DNA of 64,000 nucleotides from Dolomedes plantarius (GCA_907164885.2 OU015490.1:20044613-20108612); one strand, 5' to 3'. Counted from the first letter of the stretch, positions 1 to 11,141 are shown. Made by a program: numbers and translations. Notes: generated from the sequence alone by a model not told the origin.

Positions 1-262
1 AAATTTCATGGAATTATATTTCATAGTTTTTGAGATATCAGTTGCGGAATGATGCAAAATTACATTTTGAGAAAAATGAGTTTAAAATATTTCTTACCAT
101 ATACTTGATCAGAAATTAAATATTTAGAATATCAATATCTCCGGAACTAAGCGGAATATTTTCATGCGGTTTGCTTTATTTTGTTCAGAAATGATCAGGC
201 TTTAACATATATTTTTTTTTCAAAAAATCGAATGTTTTAAAGATTTAAGATTGTGAGTCCCC
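1..262. mobile_element. Right end of a TTAA-flanked DNA element
   Basis: AT-rich non-coding DNA ending in GTGAGTCCCC directly before TTAA (263-266). The outward GGGGACTCAC terminus beside TTAA resembles the ends of the elements at 14629-15485 and 45419-46123. The left end is outside the window. No coding potential is visible. Confidence 0.3.
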
Positions 263-789
263 TTAATTGAATACACATGTATGACTGTTCCCGGGCTGAC
301 CCTCTTTGGCTGCAGTGTTAAGTCACCTATAGGGTGCTCCCAGAGTGAAGTCGTCAAAAAAGTCGTGGTGTGGGTGGGTCTATGGACTCATCCACAAGAC
401 AGTACCTGCCGCATTGCACACTACTGCAAAATGTCATTGGAAATAATTTATTGAAAACTTTTTAAATGACGAACTTTCTCGTTTACAAAAGTCTCTGAAA
501 AATGAGTTTTCTAGAAAATGCATTGAAAGATGCTACTTCCGGTCTTTTAATATCGCTTTCGATTTATTAAACGGGCCATCAGTTCTCCTCCAATGATCGT
601 ACGGATCAAAGTAAAGCAGTTTTAGAATTCTAAAAGACAGGCCTTTGAAAGAGAGCGGCAAAAAAAATTTCGAAATTTTGTACCAAAACAGTCATTTCAC
701 CATAGGCAGATACACCTTAAAGCCCAAACAGTTTTGGAATGAAGTTATTTTTAGACATAAAAGCAAGCAGAATGTTTTTGGTAGTGACT

Positions 790-1128
790 AGAATTAAGAC
801 CAGAATAATTTAAAAAAGGTAAGGATTAATTAGTATAGACTTGAGAACAGAATTAGAATAAAATGAGGAAAAAATTGAGAACAAATTCTAATAAAAAGTA
901 AAATTAAGTTCTAAATAATTAAAAAAAGGTAAGAATTATTTAGTATAGAGTTGAGAACAGAGTTAGAATAAAATGAGGAAAGAATTAAGAACAAATTCTA
1001 ATAAAAAGTAAAATTAAGTTCTAAATAATTAAAAAAAGGTAAGAATTAATTAGTATAGAGTTGAGAACAGAGTTCGAATAAAATGAGGAAAGAATTAAGA
1101 ACAAATTCTAATAAAAAGTAAAATTAAG
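790..1128. repeat. 110-bp tandem repeat, three copies
   Basis: The AAAAAAGGTAAG block recurs at exactly 110-bp spacing (GGT at 818, 928 and 1038). Units also share GAGAACAGAGTT and AAAATGAGGAAAGAATTAAG. The array lies inside the long-arm Tc1-type element, next to its transposase remnant. Confidence 0.85.
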
Positions 1129-1137
1129 ATCACAGTA

Positions 1138-1308
1138 GTCGTATGGTGTAGCGCAAACTTTGTTTTCTATCCAAAAAATTCAGTCCCAAACGTTAAGCAT
1201 GGAGGTGGGTCAGTAGTGGTTTGGGGGTGTATGGCAGCAGTTGGGGTGGGAAAACTTGCATTTATTGATGGAATCAAAAACAAGAAGGCACGTCTCGATG
1301 TACTTATG
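1138..1308 (+). pseudogene. Tc1 transposase fragment
   Basis: A 57-codon open stretch reads VKHGGGSVVVWGCMAAVGVG and then KLAFIDGI. This is the conserved block between the first and second catalytic Asp of Tc1-family DDE transposases. Upstream VVWCSANFVFYPKNSVPN aligns with the region just before it. No start codon, no first Asp, and no downstream Asn-Ala-Arg-Pro-His or SPDLSP motif is present, so only the middle of the catalytic domain survives. It lies between the inverted arms of the surrounding element and is the relic of that element's own gene. Confidence 0.8.
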
Positions 1309-1788
1309 GTATCGTACCTACGTTGAAATGGCTGTTTTGGGGCAAAACTTCGATTTTTTTTTATCGCTCTGTTTCAAAGGCTCATCTTTTAGGATTCTGA
1401 AACTGCTTTACTTTGATTCGTGCGATCATTAAACAAGAATTCATGAGCGATTTAATAAACTGTATGAAAAGCCTTGGAGGAGCCTCTTGAAATGCATTTT
1501 ATTTTAAACTCATTTTTCAGTGACTTTTATAAACGAGAAAGTGTAATAATTTAAAAAGCTTTCAATATATTTCCATGACATTCTGAAGTAGCGTTTGACA
1601 TATTACTAACTATATTTTGAACTAAAAAAACAAGCTGTATGTGTTCATTGAATCCTTCTAGAAGTACCTGTACTTAAAGAATAATAATTAAAAAAACACA
1701 AATCAGTGATTTTTCGCTGTTTTTGGTACATTTCGGTAGTTTTGGGAAATATTGTTAAATAAAAGAATTTACTTATTTATATATACAT

Positions 1789-1852
<64 letters not shown>
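1789..1852. repeat. (CA)n/(TA)n microsatellite
   Basis: A CA run passes directly into a TA run, inside repeat family C copy 1. Confidence 0.95.
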
Positions 1853-1858
<6 letters not shown>

Positions 1859-2425
1859 TTATATGTATACTATACTATTATATGTATAAACTTTTACTTC
1901 GGACCGCAGGTAAGTGTCACAGTAGTCTATAGCAGGGGTGGCCAACTTTTATGTACATAAGATCTACTTTTTATCTTAAAAATGTGTCGCGATCGACTTG
2001 TTGTCATAGGCGTAGTCTAAGTGGGGAAGGGGAGGTGTGAAATATACTATAATTACATACTATGTTTATATACTGTTTTTCATTACGAGGTGCACTCTCG
2101 TGAGCTATGGGTATATATGTTCAAACATACGTATCTATCTACGTGAAAAACAACATACATAACGGGCCAATTCAGTCACGTCCAGGGGAATTAAAACAAC
2201 ATGTGTAATTATTGACAATATTAGTTCAAATTAGCTACAGATAAAGACAGATTTAGAATTTATTACGTTAACATTAATGGGAAGACTGAGTTTGCATGTC
2301 CCTAACCAAGGAATCATAATTAGGCGTATATCAATGGCAATTTTCTTATGCTTGGAAAGCACGGGTGATATGGTATGCGTTCGGTCTCAGACTGAATTAG
2401 TGCAGTGATTAGTGACACTTATTGA

Positions 2426-2535
<110 letters not shown>

Positions 2536-3001
2536 CATATACAGTTGGTTCTCTGTTTAACGACGCCCTACTTAACGACGATCTCTATTTAAAGACGATA
2601 TTTCCCGGTCCCGGTCCCTCCGACGTAAAAAAATTCTATTTTAAGACTATTTTGTTTCTATTTAACGACGATTTTTTCTTACATGATAAACTTTTTCTTC
2701 AACATTTTATCTACTGGAGGGTTACTTTCTGTGGGGGAGTTTGGTTTCAAAAACAGACCCGGAATTTCCTTTATGCTTGTTGCAATCATAGACTTGTTGC
2801 AGTGGAAAAAACCGGGGGAGGAGGGGGATTACTGTTTCTCGGAAGATCGAACATTCTTCCCTGGTGGATCGAATTTCTTAGTGCGGGTGTGGAATCACTC
2901 TATTGTACTCAATTATACCATGTTGTCATGTGATTTACGAACTGTCCAAAAGCACCCCTCTCTCACTCCTTCTGGGAAGCACGTGTTCATGTTTAGAGAA
3001 T

Positions 3002-3243
3002 TGAGGCAGTGAAAAGCAAAGGGGTGTAAGTCACATTTTCAACTTTTTTTATTTGATGGCAAATATGTTATCTCCATGTTCAATGTATAGTGGAATTGCA
3101 AATAATTATTGTTTGAAATATTATAGTAATTATTATGAATAATAATTTGTTCAATTTATAGTGGAATTTTTGTAGTTTTTGCAGTAAAACGCTTTTGACC
3201 ACTTTACTTACTGACTTACACCACTTTGCTTTTCACCGCCTCA
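3002..3243. mobile_element. MITE family B, copy 1
   Basis: Ends are TGAGGCAGTGAAAAGCAAAG and an inverted CTTTGCTTTTCACCGCCTCA. The interior is partly palindromic, with TTCAATTTATAGTGGAATT in both arms. It is the same family as 12932-13165. No coding capacity. Confidence 0.85.
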
Positions 3244-3300
3244 ATTCATGGTTGGGTGTAGGAGCTCATTCCAGTACGAATACGAAGTGAGCAGAGCAAA

Positions 3301-3432
3301 ATGGCATCAAAGCGAAAGCATCTTACGCTACACGAAAAAGGGAAAATTATTGAAAACTGGGAAGAAAGTGTTGGAATAACAAAAGTCCAAGACAATTTCA
3401 GCTACCCGAGTCTACTCTCAAAGACATTTTAG
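3301..3432 (+). pseudogene. pogo/Tigger transposase N-terminus, frameshifted
   Basis: The ATG opens MASKRKHLTLHEKGKIIENW, the conserved beginning of the CENP-B-type helix-turn-helix of Tigger transposases, followed by EESVGITKVQDNF. The next conserved element, PESTLKDIL, is present in a different frame, so there is a frameshift near 3400. The annotated frame stops at TAG (3430-3432). The catalytic domain is absent. Product would have been a DNA-binding transposase; the locus is dead. Confidence 0.85.
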
Positions 3433-3810
3433 TGCAGTGTTAACAGAACCCTTACTGCCGCCCTAACTAGGGTCCTAATTTAGAGCTCTATTTATCAGGT
3501 AGTCTAATCGGTTTCTAACTTAGGAGATCGCGAGCGATCGACCAAAATTGGCTTCGCGATCGACTTGTTGGTCACCCCTGGTCTATAGCACAAAGGAAAT
3601 TAAAATATATTGAGTCGAGTGGAGCGTTTCTGGCGTAAGCACTCTATTGTTCTAAAAATTGATAAAAACTTCCCTCTATTTTAAAATGTTATGAAGTGTT
3701 TACCAAAATGATATTTGTTTTCGCGATTTTATATCCCATTTGAACTAAAAATATGTATATCGAATCAGTGCTATCTTTTTTTTTTAAAGAGCTCTGAATG
3801 TAGGCTGATA

Positions 3811-4086
3811 TCTCAACATGGCGAAGTTCATCGATCGCCATCTCGATATTCTACCGCGGATTCCTTTTTCATTTTACGGTATCTATAAAAGTTTTCGTTT
3901 CTAGGCGTACTCATATCGTTATTTGTCACCGGAAAATAAACAAAAAAAACATCTGTGTCGATTATCGCAGGTCTTTCTAATTTTTGATGGGATTTATCTT
4001 TTTACTTGTATTTTTCGAAATCTGTCGATTTCAGCTTTTAATGAAATGACTTTGCATTGCTCTCTCTGTTTTTGAGAGCACGATAA
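3811..4086. other. Unassigned intergenic DNA
   Basis: AT-rich sequence without open frames of note or a recognised repeat. Confidence 0.5.
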
Positions 4087-4272
4087 GGGCCTGTTCACAT
4101 AGGAGTCCGTTGCGTTGCGTTAAGGAAAAGATGACGTTGAGACGAAAAGAAACCAATCATATGCCTCCAAACGATTAGCAATGAAATTTTTAACGCCTAT
4201 GATTGGTTTATTTTCGTCTCAACGTCATCTTTTCCTTAACGCAACGCAACGGACTCCTATGTGAACAGGCCC
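4087..4272. mobile_element. PIF/Harbinger-type MITE, copy 1
   Basis: Begins GGGCCTGTTCACATAGGAG and ends with its inverted complement, flanked by 3-bp TAA duplications (4084-4086, 4273-4275). GGGCC-like tips plus TWA duplications are the PIF/Harbinger hallmark. The terminal repeats are about 55 bp and nearly perfect, so the transcript could form a long hairpin. Four more copies lie in the window. Confidence 0.9.
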
Positions 4273-5131
4273 TAACGATTCCAGCAGCGACATTTCAAAA
4301 TTTCGTAACTAGAAGTAAAAAAAAAATCATCTTTTTCACCCCACGAAGTTGTTCATTTACTTAAAGCAGGGGGTCCCCAAACTTTTTATCCCGTCGACAC
4401 CTTCATAGAATATTTGCCTTGTTATTGACCCCCAGATTAAGTTATGAACAAAAATATTAAATCATTTTTTGCATTTCTGATGTTAAGCAATAAGGAGACC
4501 TGCATAACAACCCAACGGAAGAATTTATAGTTCCCATCTTTTATAAAATCCACCCAATAACATTAACAGAAAAAGGAGATATTCTCCACCGTTATTATAA
4601 TCTTAAAAAATAATAGCAAAATTATGGATAGATGGAAATTTGCCCATAGTTCTTAAACCGTACGTGTCATATTACGTAAAATACACAATTATCGTCGAAA
4701 ATATATCAAATTATATTGGAAAATATGACATAAATTATATTGGACAACCCTACTAGAGTGTAACAGTGCTACGTATGTGTGTGTATAACGAACCACCAGC
4801 GTTCATAACATGTTTGCAATACTAGTACCGTTGCCAGATGCGTGAAAACAGAGTAACACATGCTGTAAGCAGCATAGGCCGAGGCAAAACTCAAGCTATA
4901 ACTAGGGTAGTCAGTAGTTGATCATATCCGTATTTCGAATTTTGATTGGAATATTCTATTTTTTTCCCTAGACAGTTTAATTGATCCTCTTTGGTATTAA
5001 TCGACCCCCTTTAGACCCTCGTGCATTCATCGACCCCTGGAGAACTCTTATCGACCACTTTGGGGACCTCTGGTGTAGACACATATTACAAATCTGAAAA
5101 ATACGGAATATTATTTTTAGATTTATAATAT
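4273..5131. other. Intergenic DNA, no gene recognised
   Basis: Holds two GGGGGTCC/GACCCCC-like motifs near 4370 and 5050 (inverted: GGGGTCCCCAAACTTT and AAGTGGTCGATAAGAG-type ends). These suggest the remains of another hAT-like element, but I could not fix its borders. Confidence 0.35.
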
Positions 5132-5532
5132 TGTAGAGACAGGCGAGTCACTATAACAAGTAATAACGCCCCCTATCGTAGAGTAAGGGGTACTACGCAG
5201 AACGCTGGGGGTGATTGCAGACTCCAGACGTATCTGATAAGCTGTCACGGAGAACGACGGAGGTGATTGCAGACTCCGGTCGTGTCATATATTTTTAGAG
5301 AGAAAAGTTCGGAGGTGACTGTAGACTCCGAACGTAGCTGGTATTTGCTTTAGAGCGTTGAGGTTACGTTAATAATTTGTTCCTGTAAATATTGTTCTTC
5401 TACCTGTTATATATATCGTCTCCTGTACTTGTCCGTGCTGTGCTCTGTCTCATAATAAACTGTATGTTTAAAAAAATAAGCTGGTTCTAGTTTGAAAAAA
5501 AAAAAGGGATTTTCAACTCGCCATCCGTCACA
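5132..5532 (+). mobile_element. Solo LTR, 401 bp, TSD AATAT
   Basis: Starts TG (TGTAGAGACAGG), ends CA (CCATCCGTCACA) and is flanked by the identical 5-bp duplication AATAT at 5127-5131 and 5533-5537. It carries an internal AATAAA at 5454-5459 near its 3' side and three copies of a GGAGGTGATTGCAGACTCC-like block in its 5' half. No internal retrotransposon sequence adjoins it, so it is a recombination-derived solo LTR. The 5-bp duplication fits Ty3/gypsy, Ty1/copia or BEL/Pao; the class cannot be fixed from the LTR alone. Confidence 0.88.
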
Positions 5533-5925
5533 AATATTACGTAAGAAATATATAAGCAAAGAATGTTCATATTTATAAAATTTTGATTACAATCAGCAAG
5601 TTATTTTTTGTCAGATAATATTTTTCGCTTTCCAGTCTATCCATTTTTTTTTATTGCGGCCCGCTGCAGCTTTCCGGGAAGTAATAGGGCCCTCATACCG
5701 TTTCGAGCTGTGCAGGCATGGTCAAGAGGACTCGACTCGTCGTCCGCTTTCAGGCACTGACTACAGAGTGTTTTGTGACATCACAACGTTTTGATAAAAA
5801 AGAAGTAAGTAAGTATTTTAAGTCGTTTGGTCATAACGTTTTGTCACCGCCTTTAGAATGGAACAACCAAGGAGTTTTACCTCTTATCGACAGAGTTCAG
5901 AATTAGGCCAGAGGTGCTAGGTTAA

Positions 5926-6696
5926 GGCTTCCGTGTACTAGCCCTATTGGATTCGCTCACCTCCGTGTTAATTTATGGACAAAATGGTTCTGGGGATGGC
6001 CCATTTGGATTGAAAGATTTTTACCATGTTTTTATTAACTCGCTTTTTGTGTGTGTGTGTTTGTCCGGTACAAATGTTGCAATCGATTTTCAACTAACTT
6101 CCCGACTAGCTAGACATTTGAAACTTTTAGAATAGCTCAGAACACGATGACAGTGCATTATTTTAATACTTTTAGCCATCTTTAAGCAGATTTGAATACA
6201 TTCAGTAAATTTTGTTTTGTAGACTGGTGCAGCCCTCTATCGGCCGGGACGGGAACGAAAAGTTAAAACGCGAGTTAACTTCCGATTAACTTCATTTTCT
6301 TTCAAGTGGATGGGATAATTCTTCAAAAAAAATTTAAAAAGTATTTATTAATGCATAGAATTGTCAAGTCTATAGGATTCAACAGAAAGTTTAAAAACAT
6401 GGTATATAAAAAGTTCTTTTTATCTTGTAATTATTCGTTTTTTTAATGCAAATAATATTTTAAAATTTAAATGATTCAGGAAAGAAAAAATCTGGTAGGG
6501 TGTGTTTTTATCGCTCCTCCATTCCTTTGGTGGACGACATTTATAAAATGAAGCGAGGTGCAGAAAAGGCCAGGCTATCTGAAAACAACCTTTTTAATGC
6601 ATGATCGACATTGATGGAGCTGTGAATAATTAACCCATTTTCTCCATAGGTTAACATGGAGTCGAGCGAATCCAATAGGGTTAGTACACAACGGCC
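5926..6696. mobile_element. TTAA-flanked element family F, copy 1
   Basis: Inverted ends share GTGTACTARCCCTATTGGAT (R at the variable base), continue for about 70 bp, and lie directly inside TTAA at 5922-5925 and 6697-6700. It is interrupted by dispersed repeat A (6021-6445). Related copies occur at 11142-11765, 50437-51127 and 51132 onwards. TTAA targeting fits piggyBac- or Kolobok-like transposons. Confidence 0.75.
6021..6445 (+). repeat. Dispersed repeat family A, copy 1
   Basis: Begins CCATGTTTTTATTAACTCGC. It contains GACTGGTGCAGCC and TATCGGCCGGGACGGGAACG and ends near AAGTTCTTTTTATCTTGTAA. It shares extended identity with 33756-34190, 42527-42960 and 47390-47880, and with 8866-9075 inverted. 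No coding capacity. Confidence 0.85.
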
Positions 6697-6700
6697 TTAA

Positions 6701-8166
6701 CCCTTCGGCCGGAACATCTGTCTGTCAGACAGCTATGGTTTCTTTATTCAACGCTGGGGGCCCCACCCTTCGACCTTGGGTACTGTGAGTCTACAAGTGC
6801 TTCAGTCAACATCTTGTCTTCGGTGTGGAACGGGTGATTCGTGACGCCAGCCTTCTATGCAGGCCCCGATTTTCCATTAGGCCCGGTAGGCCCAGGGGCC
6901 TCCGAATGTTGGGGGCCCCAAAAAATTTTAATTTAAAAAGGAAAAATAGAAAAAATTACAAATCCATTTTTTTTATCTTACCTTTTTTAATAGCAATTTT
7001 TTTTATCTCTCCTTTCAAATTTGATTGATTGGTTCATCATATGTATAGTTCATCATATGTATGTTATAGTGTATATAAGGGATTAATAAGTTTTTCTGGT
7101 TGCATTGTATTGGTTTTAACGAGGAAGTTAATATGTTGTATCGCTTTTTGTTATTTGATAATGTTCTAGGCTTCTACGCTTCAAATAGCCAATTCTCGGT
7201 AAAATGGTACTTTCACAATGATTCATGATTATTTTTTGTGTGTCAATTTTGGAAATTTTACGCCCATATCAGTGTTAGGGGGCCCCCATCCCGAGTTGTG
7301 CCTATAGTCAAGAATTTTCTAAATCGGGCCCTGCTTCTATGGTTCAGTTATGTGCCATTTTTCTAGAACATTGTCCGTCTACTAGACAGAAATTCCTTCT
7401 AATGTATGTTTAAATATCTGCATGCCAAGCAGATGTTCTTGCTAATGTATTATTCAGCATCTGCTTGCTAGTCAGATGTTCCCACCATTGTATTTTCACT
7501 ATTTCAAAATATTTCGAAATATTCATTCCAATTTCATCCAAAACGTTTATTTATTGTAAACAATTATTTATTGTAAATCTTGAAATATTTATTTGTTAAA
7601 TATTTTTGTTTCTTGAGAATTTCGTATTTCTGTTCCTTCTTGAATTTTTTTTACTTGTAGATTTTGATAATTCTAGATTTCTGAAAAAAAATTGTCCTTA
7701 TAGATTTTTATTCTGAATTTTATTAGATTTTTTTTTTAATCCTTATGCCTAAATTCTCATACTTTTAGAATCCTGTTCTGTTTAGTTCTCAATTCTGACT
7801 TTTGAATTCACTTTAGGGATTTCCTTTTAAATAATGTTTGATTATTTTCATGCCATTCTCCTTTTATAACAATGAAGAGATCTTGCTTATTTAAGTATTA
7901 AAGAAACGAAGTATTAAGGTAACGAATTAATGTTAGCCGTTTTGAAACGAAGGCTGGGTAAGATCGGCTGCATTCTTTGACCTTTCATTATACATATATC
8001 TCAATATTATTAACATTTTAAATCTTTTCATAATACGCAGAATTATTTTCAATTTGAAGAAAAAAAAAGTCCGTTACAAAAGGAATAATCAAGGTCGAAA
8101 GAGACGTTGCACTTTGTGCCACGGGCGCCTGCTGGTGTTTCAAAAATTGGCGCGCCCGCTGAAGGG
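6701..8166. mobile_element. piggyBac-like TTAA element
   Basis: The left end CCCTTCGGCCGG follows TTAA (6697-6700, shared with family F copy 1). The right end GGCGCGCCCGCTGAAGGG precedes TTAA (8167-8170). The last ~210 bp match the right part of the MITE at 9858-10445. A 474-bp hAT MITE is inserted at 6860-7333. CCCTT tips beside TTAA are typical of piggyBac. The left end matches less well, so the left border is less certain. Confidence 0.6.
6860..7333 (-). mobile_element. hAT MITE, perfect 8-bp TSD CTTCTATG
   Basis: Starts CAGGCCCCGAT, ends ATCGGGCCCTG, and is flanked by CTTCTATG at 6852-6859 and 7334-7341. A second copy in opposite orientation lies at 51448-51931. Shared interior includes GGGGGCCCC near one end and a block around CCGAGAATTGGCTATTTGAA. 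No transposase is present. Confidence 0.92.
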
Positions 8167-8602
8167 TTAAAGATGCCTTAAATGGCTCACTCAAGAGTTG
8201 AGAGAATCTTAAGCTTTACAAACAAGGGATCTTTAAACCTTTCAGCGCTACGAACCCCCCCCTAGGTGTTAAAAAAAAAATGGTCTGCGAACCCCGTTCA
8301 GTTCGGAATAAAAACGTTATGCATGCTTTCTATACCGACGACGCTCTCACTCCTAAGTTATAAACTCAAAAGACGTTGAAAGGATAAGCCCTCACGCGCG
8401 TAAAATTGCTCGTTATCAGTGTATTTTACGAGGCCTTATTGCGCATTTAATCAGAGACCGAGCGACAGTTTTTATCGAGACTTTCGAGGTTATCATTGCA
8501 GGCACAATCGGAAATGTTTCCATCCGAACTGCCAACTTATTCTGTCCATCGTGCGCTCTGTCGTCATAAATGGACAGCCTGCAAAGAGGTAAAGATATAC
8601 AA

Positions 8603-8641
8603 GGCAAAGATTAAGTGCTTTATAAGCACTAAATCTTTACC
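8603..8641. repeat. 39-bp hairpin
   Basis: Arms 8603-8620 and 8624-8641 pair at 16 of 18 positions around a 3-nt loop. There is no T-run, so it is not an obvious terminator, and no flanking gene was recognised. Confidence 0.6.
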
Positions 8642-8717
8642 TTAAGACAGCTCAGGGTCAAGCTTCAGGGTGTCCGGACTGAAGGTATCCAAAAGTTATG
8701 GCTTATTTTTACGGAAC

Positions 8718-8848
8718 TAAGGTAAATGCACCTATAATGGGCCATGTCCCTATAATAGGCCGCCCTTTAGAAATGTCGAGAAATTAAGGGTCTATTGCTA
8801 CCCAAGGCAGTATAAGGGGTGAGGGTCATTGGCAGGTAGTAGCCAAAG
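8718..8848 (+). mobile_element. MITE family H, truncated copy
   Basis: Begins TAAGGTAAATGCACCTATAA and matches 14854-15009 almost exactly up to the GGGTCATTGGC block, then breaks off. The right terminal repeat is missing. Confidence 0.8.
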
Positions 8849-8865
8849 TAGCTAATTATTTTTAA

Positions 8866-9075
8866 ATTTTCTGTTGAATCATATAAACTTGACAATTCTA
8901 TGTATTAATAAATACTTTAAAAAAATTTTTTTTGATGAATTATCCCATCCACATGAAAGAAAATAGAAGTTAATTGGAAGTTAACTCGCGTTTAACTTTT
9001 CGTTCCAATCCCGACCGATAGGTGGCTGCACCAGTCTACAAAACAAAATTAACTGAAAATAACTGAAAATGAATT
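8866..9075 (-). repeat. Dispersed repeat family A, copy 2 (partial, inverted)
   Basis: Contains the reverse complement of the GACTGGTGCAGCC core and neighbouring AACTTCCAATTAACTTC. The CCATGTTTTTATTAAC end is missing. Confidence 0.8.
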
Positions 9076-9364
9076 TTAAAAATGTTAATTGTTTGTTTCA
9101 ATTGTACCTTACCCATTACAATTAAAAAAATTATTTAACCTTTTCCTTACGGGGTGGGATAGCATGTATCCCAAGAATACGGCCCCAAGAATGATTGATA
9201 TATATATATATATATATATATCCCTTAATGGCCGATCTTTCAAAGGTATATGAAATTTCCAGTTCTAATGAGGGTATCAGATAAGTGGGCCCCGTAAACT
9301 AAAGGTTAAATAGAAAGAACATCACACCAAATTTTAATATCGATCATAGATTTCAATAACAGTA

Positions 9365-9505
9365 TCAGATTTCAATGCGTGCACCTTTTGTAGCACGACA
9401 AGCGTCTAAATGGTCATCCAGTTCTCTCTGAATGTTTCGTAGCATATCGGGAGTTATTACACGAATTGCTTGAATGATACACTTCAACTCATCCACAGTT
9501 TCAAT
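9365..9505 (-). pseudogene. mariner/Tc1-type transposase C-terminus (left arm)
   Basis: A 46-codon stretch reads DELKCIIQAIRVITPDMLRN, then RELDDHLDACRATKGARIEI and a stop. The pattern matches the C-terminal tail of DDE transposases, where VDEL...I..I is followed by ML..v...LD.C....G.HIE. It forms one arm of an inverted repeat whose other arm holds the same tail at 9563-9661. The catalytic domain is absent. Confidence 0.7.
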
Positions 9506-9562
9506 TTTTTTTTGTTTATACACAACGGACTGAATGAATCCCCGAACAAAAGTCTAATAACG

Positions 9563-9661
9563 ACTGATATGCTACGAAACACTTGGACAGAACTGGATGC
9601 CCATTTAGACGTTAATCGTGCTGCAAAAGGTGCACACATCGAAATCTATGAGACTGATTGA
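9563..9661 (+). pseudogene. mariner/Tc1-type transposase C-terminus (right arm)
   Basis: TDMLRNTWTELDAHLDVNRA followed by AKGAHIEI and a stop: the same tail as at 9365-9505, on the opposite strand. The arms (about 9317-9505 and 9552-9700) also share the non-coding sequence after the stop, including GATATTAAAATTTGGTG. Confidence 0.7.
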
Positions 9662-9689
9662 AATCTATGATTGATATTAAAATTTGGTG

Positions 9690-10642
9690 AGATGTTCATT
9701 GAATCATCCTACAGTACTTGCACTTATAAAAAGATAATTAAAAAATCTGCTTTTCCACTTTTTTTTACTGTATTTCAGCGATTTTTGGATATATTTTAAA
9801 ACTTAGTTCAGAAGACAGGCAAGTGTCAGAGTAGTCTGTAGTATAAAAGGAAATTAACCCTTCAGCGGGCGCGCCCGTGTACAAAGTGCAACATTTTCGT
9901 CATTTTTAATGGTTTTTTTTTTACACGTAAGGTTTGCATGCTCTAAGCAGTTTCTATTTATAGCTACATCCTTTCTAACGCAGGTCTGATTTTCCGACTC
10001 TCGTATTCCTTTCCATTCATTGCTAGTCGCGATTTAACCGTGGTAAGCCAGCGATTATACTGGATTGCAATAAGACAAAAGCAGGAGTTGATGTACTCTT
10101 ATCAAATGTGTAGCTATTTCAAGGTATCCCGTATATCACGAAGATGGACGATATCATTGTTTTGTTAGGTTTTTGGACATAATAGGAATGAATTCACCAG
10201 TTGTCCTTAGATGCAATAAACCGGACAGTTTAGAAATAAGGCGATTGTATATGCATTCTTTGGCCATTCATTATAAATATATCTCAATATTATCAACATT
10301 TTAAATGTTTTCATAAAACGCAGAATTATTTTCAATTTGAAGAAAAAAAGTTCATTACAAAAGGAATAATCAAGGTTGAAAGACGTTGCACTTTGTGCCA
10401 CACGCGTCTGCTGGTGTTCCAAAAATTGGCGCGCCTGCTGAAGGGTTAAAATATATTATTGAGTGTAGTTTCTCCACTGTACTCAAAATTGATAAAAAAA
10501 TTCCCTCGATTTTAAAATGTTATGAAATGTTTTCCAAAGTGTTACTTGTTATTTTATATCCCATTTGAACTATAAATACATGTCTCTAATCGGTGCTGTC
10601 TATTTTTGAAAAAAATTGCTCTGAAAGTAGACATACCTCAAT
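9690..10642. repeat. Dispersed repeat family C, copy 2 (split by a TTAA MITE)
   Basis: Collinear with 1640-1932 plus 3589-3810. The insertion here (9858-10445) lies at a TTAA that is TTAAAATATAT in copy 1. Each copy therefore serves as the empty site for the other's insertion. Confidence 0.65.
9858..10445. mobile_element. piggyBac-like MITE, TTAA TSD
   Basis: Ends are CCCTTCAGCGGGCGCGCC and inverted GGCGCGCCTGCTGAAGGG, flanked by TTAA at 9854-9857 and 10446-10449. A GCACTTTGT subterminal block occurs in inverted orientation near both ends. 588 bp, no transposase. Confidence 0.88.
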
Positions 10643-11137
10643 TTTTTTTTAATACAACTGACGCTTTACATTTACTAGCTTAAACTATTGGAAATTGTTT
10701 GGGATTCTGCCTAGAGCATAAGCATTGTTAGTTCATTTCCTATTTACTGGTTAGATTGCTTGAAATTGGCCAAAATGAACTAAAGACGTACTCAAAACAA
10801 AATGCCGTAGAATTTGGTGACAGACTTTTCACTGAAAATGTAAAATTGTGACGAATGCGTAACAGACAGGCGGCCTTCTTGTTCAAACAAAACGCATAAT
10901 TCAGTGTAAGTTGGACTTCAGAATAGAAACCACCTGTTGATTTTCTTTTTTCTTTACAAAGCTCGATATTAACCTACCAATGCTAACAACTCTGTCAACA
11001 GTTTTCCAATGATTGTGGACTTGGCTTTAACGTTTCTTTTCTCATTTTTAAATGGAACTCCTTAATAAAGGAACATTAGACTCGCATTTTGATTTCACAT
11101 TTTACAAAATAGCGATAATCTTTGTGGCAGATAGGAT
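10643..11137. other. Intergenic DNA, nothing recognised
   Basis: AT-rich, no long open frame and no clear repeat family. Confidence 0.5.
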
Positions 11138-11141
11138 TTAA

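Larger units (their letters stand above)
416..1605. mobile_element. Tc1-type element with ~250-bp inverted arms
   Basis: About 250 bp at 425-690 reappears inverted at 1335-1600 with many shared blocks, for example AAACGAGAAAGT with ACTCATTTTTCAG and TTTAAAAAG. Between the arms are three copies of a 110-bp tandem unit and a Tc1 transposase fragment. Long inverted arms around a Tc1-type transposase are known from Minos/Paris-like elements. Most of the transposase is gone, so this is an internally deleted, non-autonomous copy. Exact termini are unclear because the outer 10-15 bp of the arms have diverged. Confidence 0.6.
2542..3440 (+). mobile_element. 5' part of a pogo/Tigger element
   Basis: Starts at TA followed by CAGTTGGTTCTCTGTTTAAC, then repeated TTTAACGACG blocks, typical of Tigger-type terminal repeats. 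A transposase N-terminus follows at 3301. The rest of the element, including its 3' end, is missing. A 242-bp MITE (3002-3243) is inserted in its leader. Confidence 0.7.
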
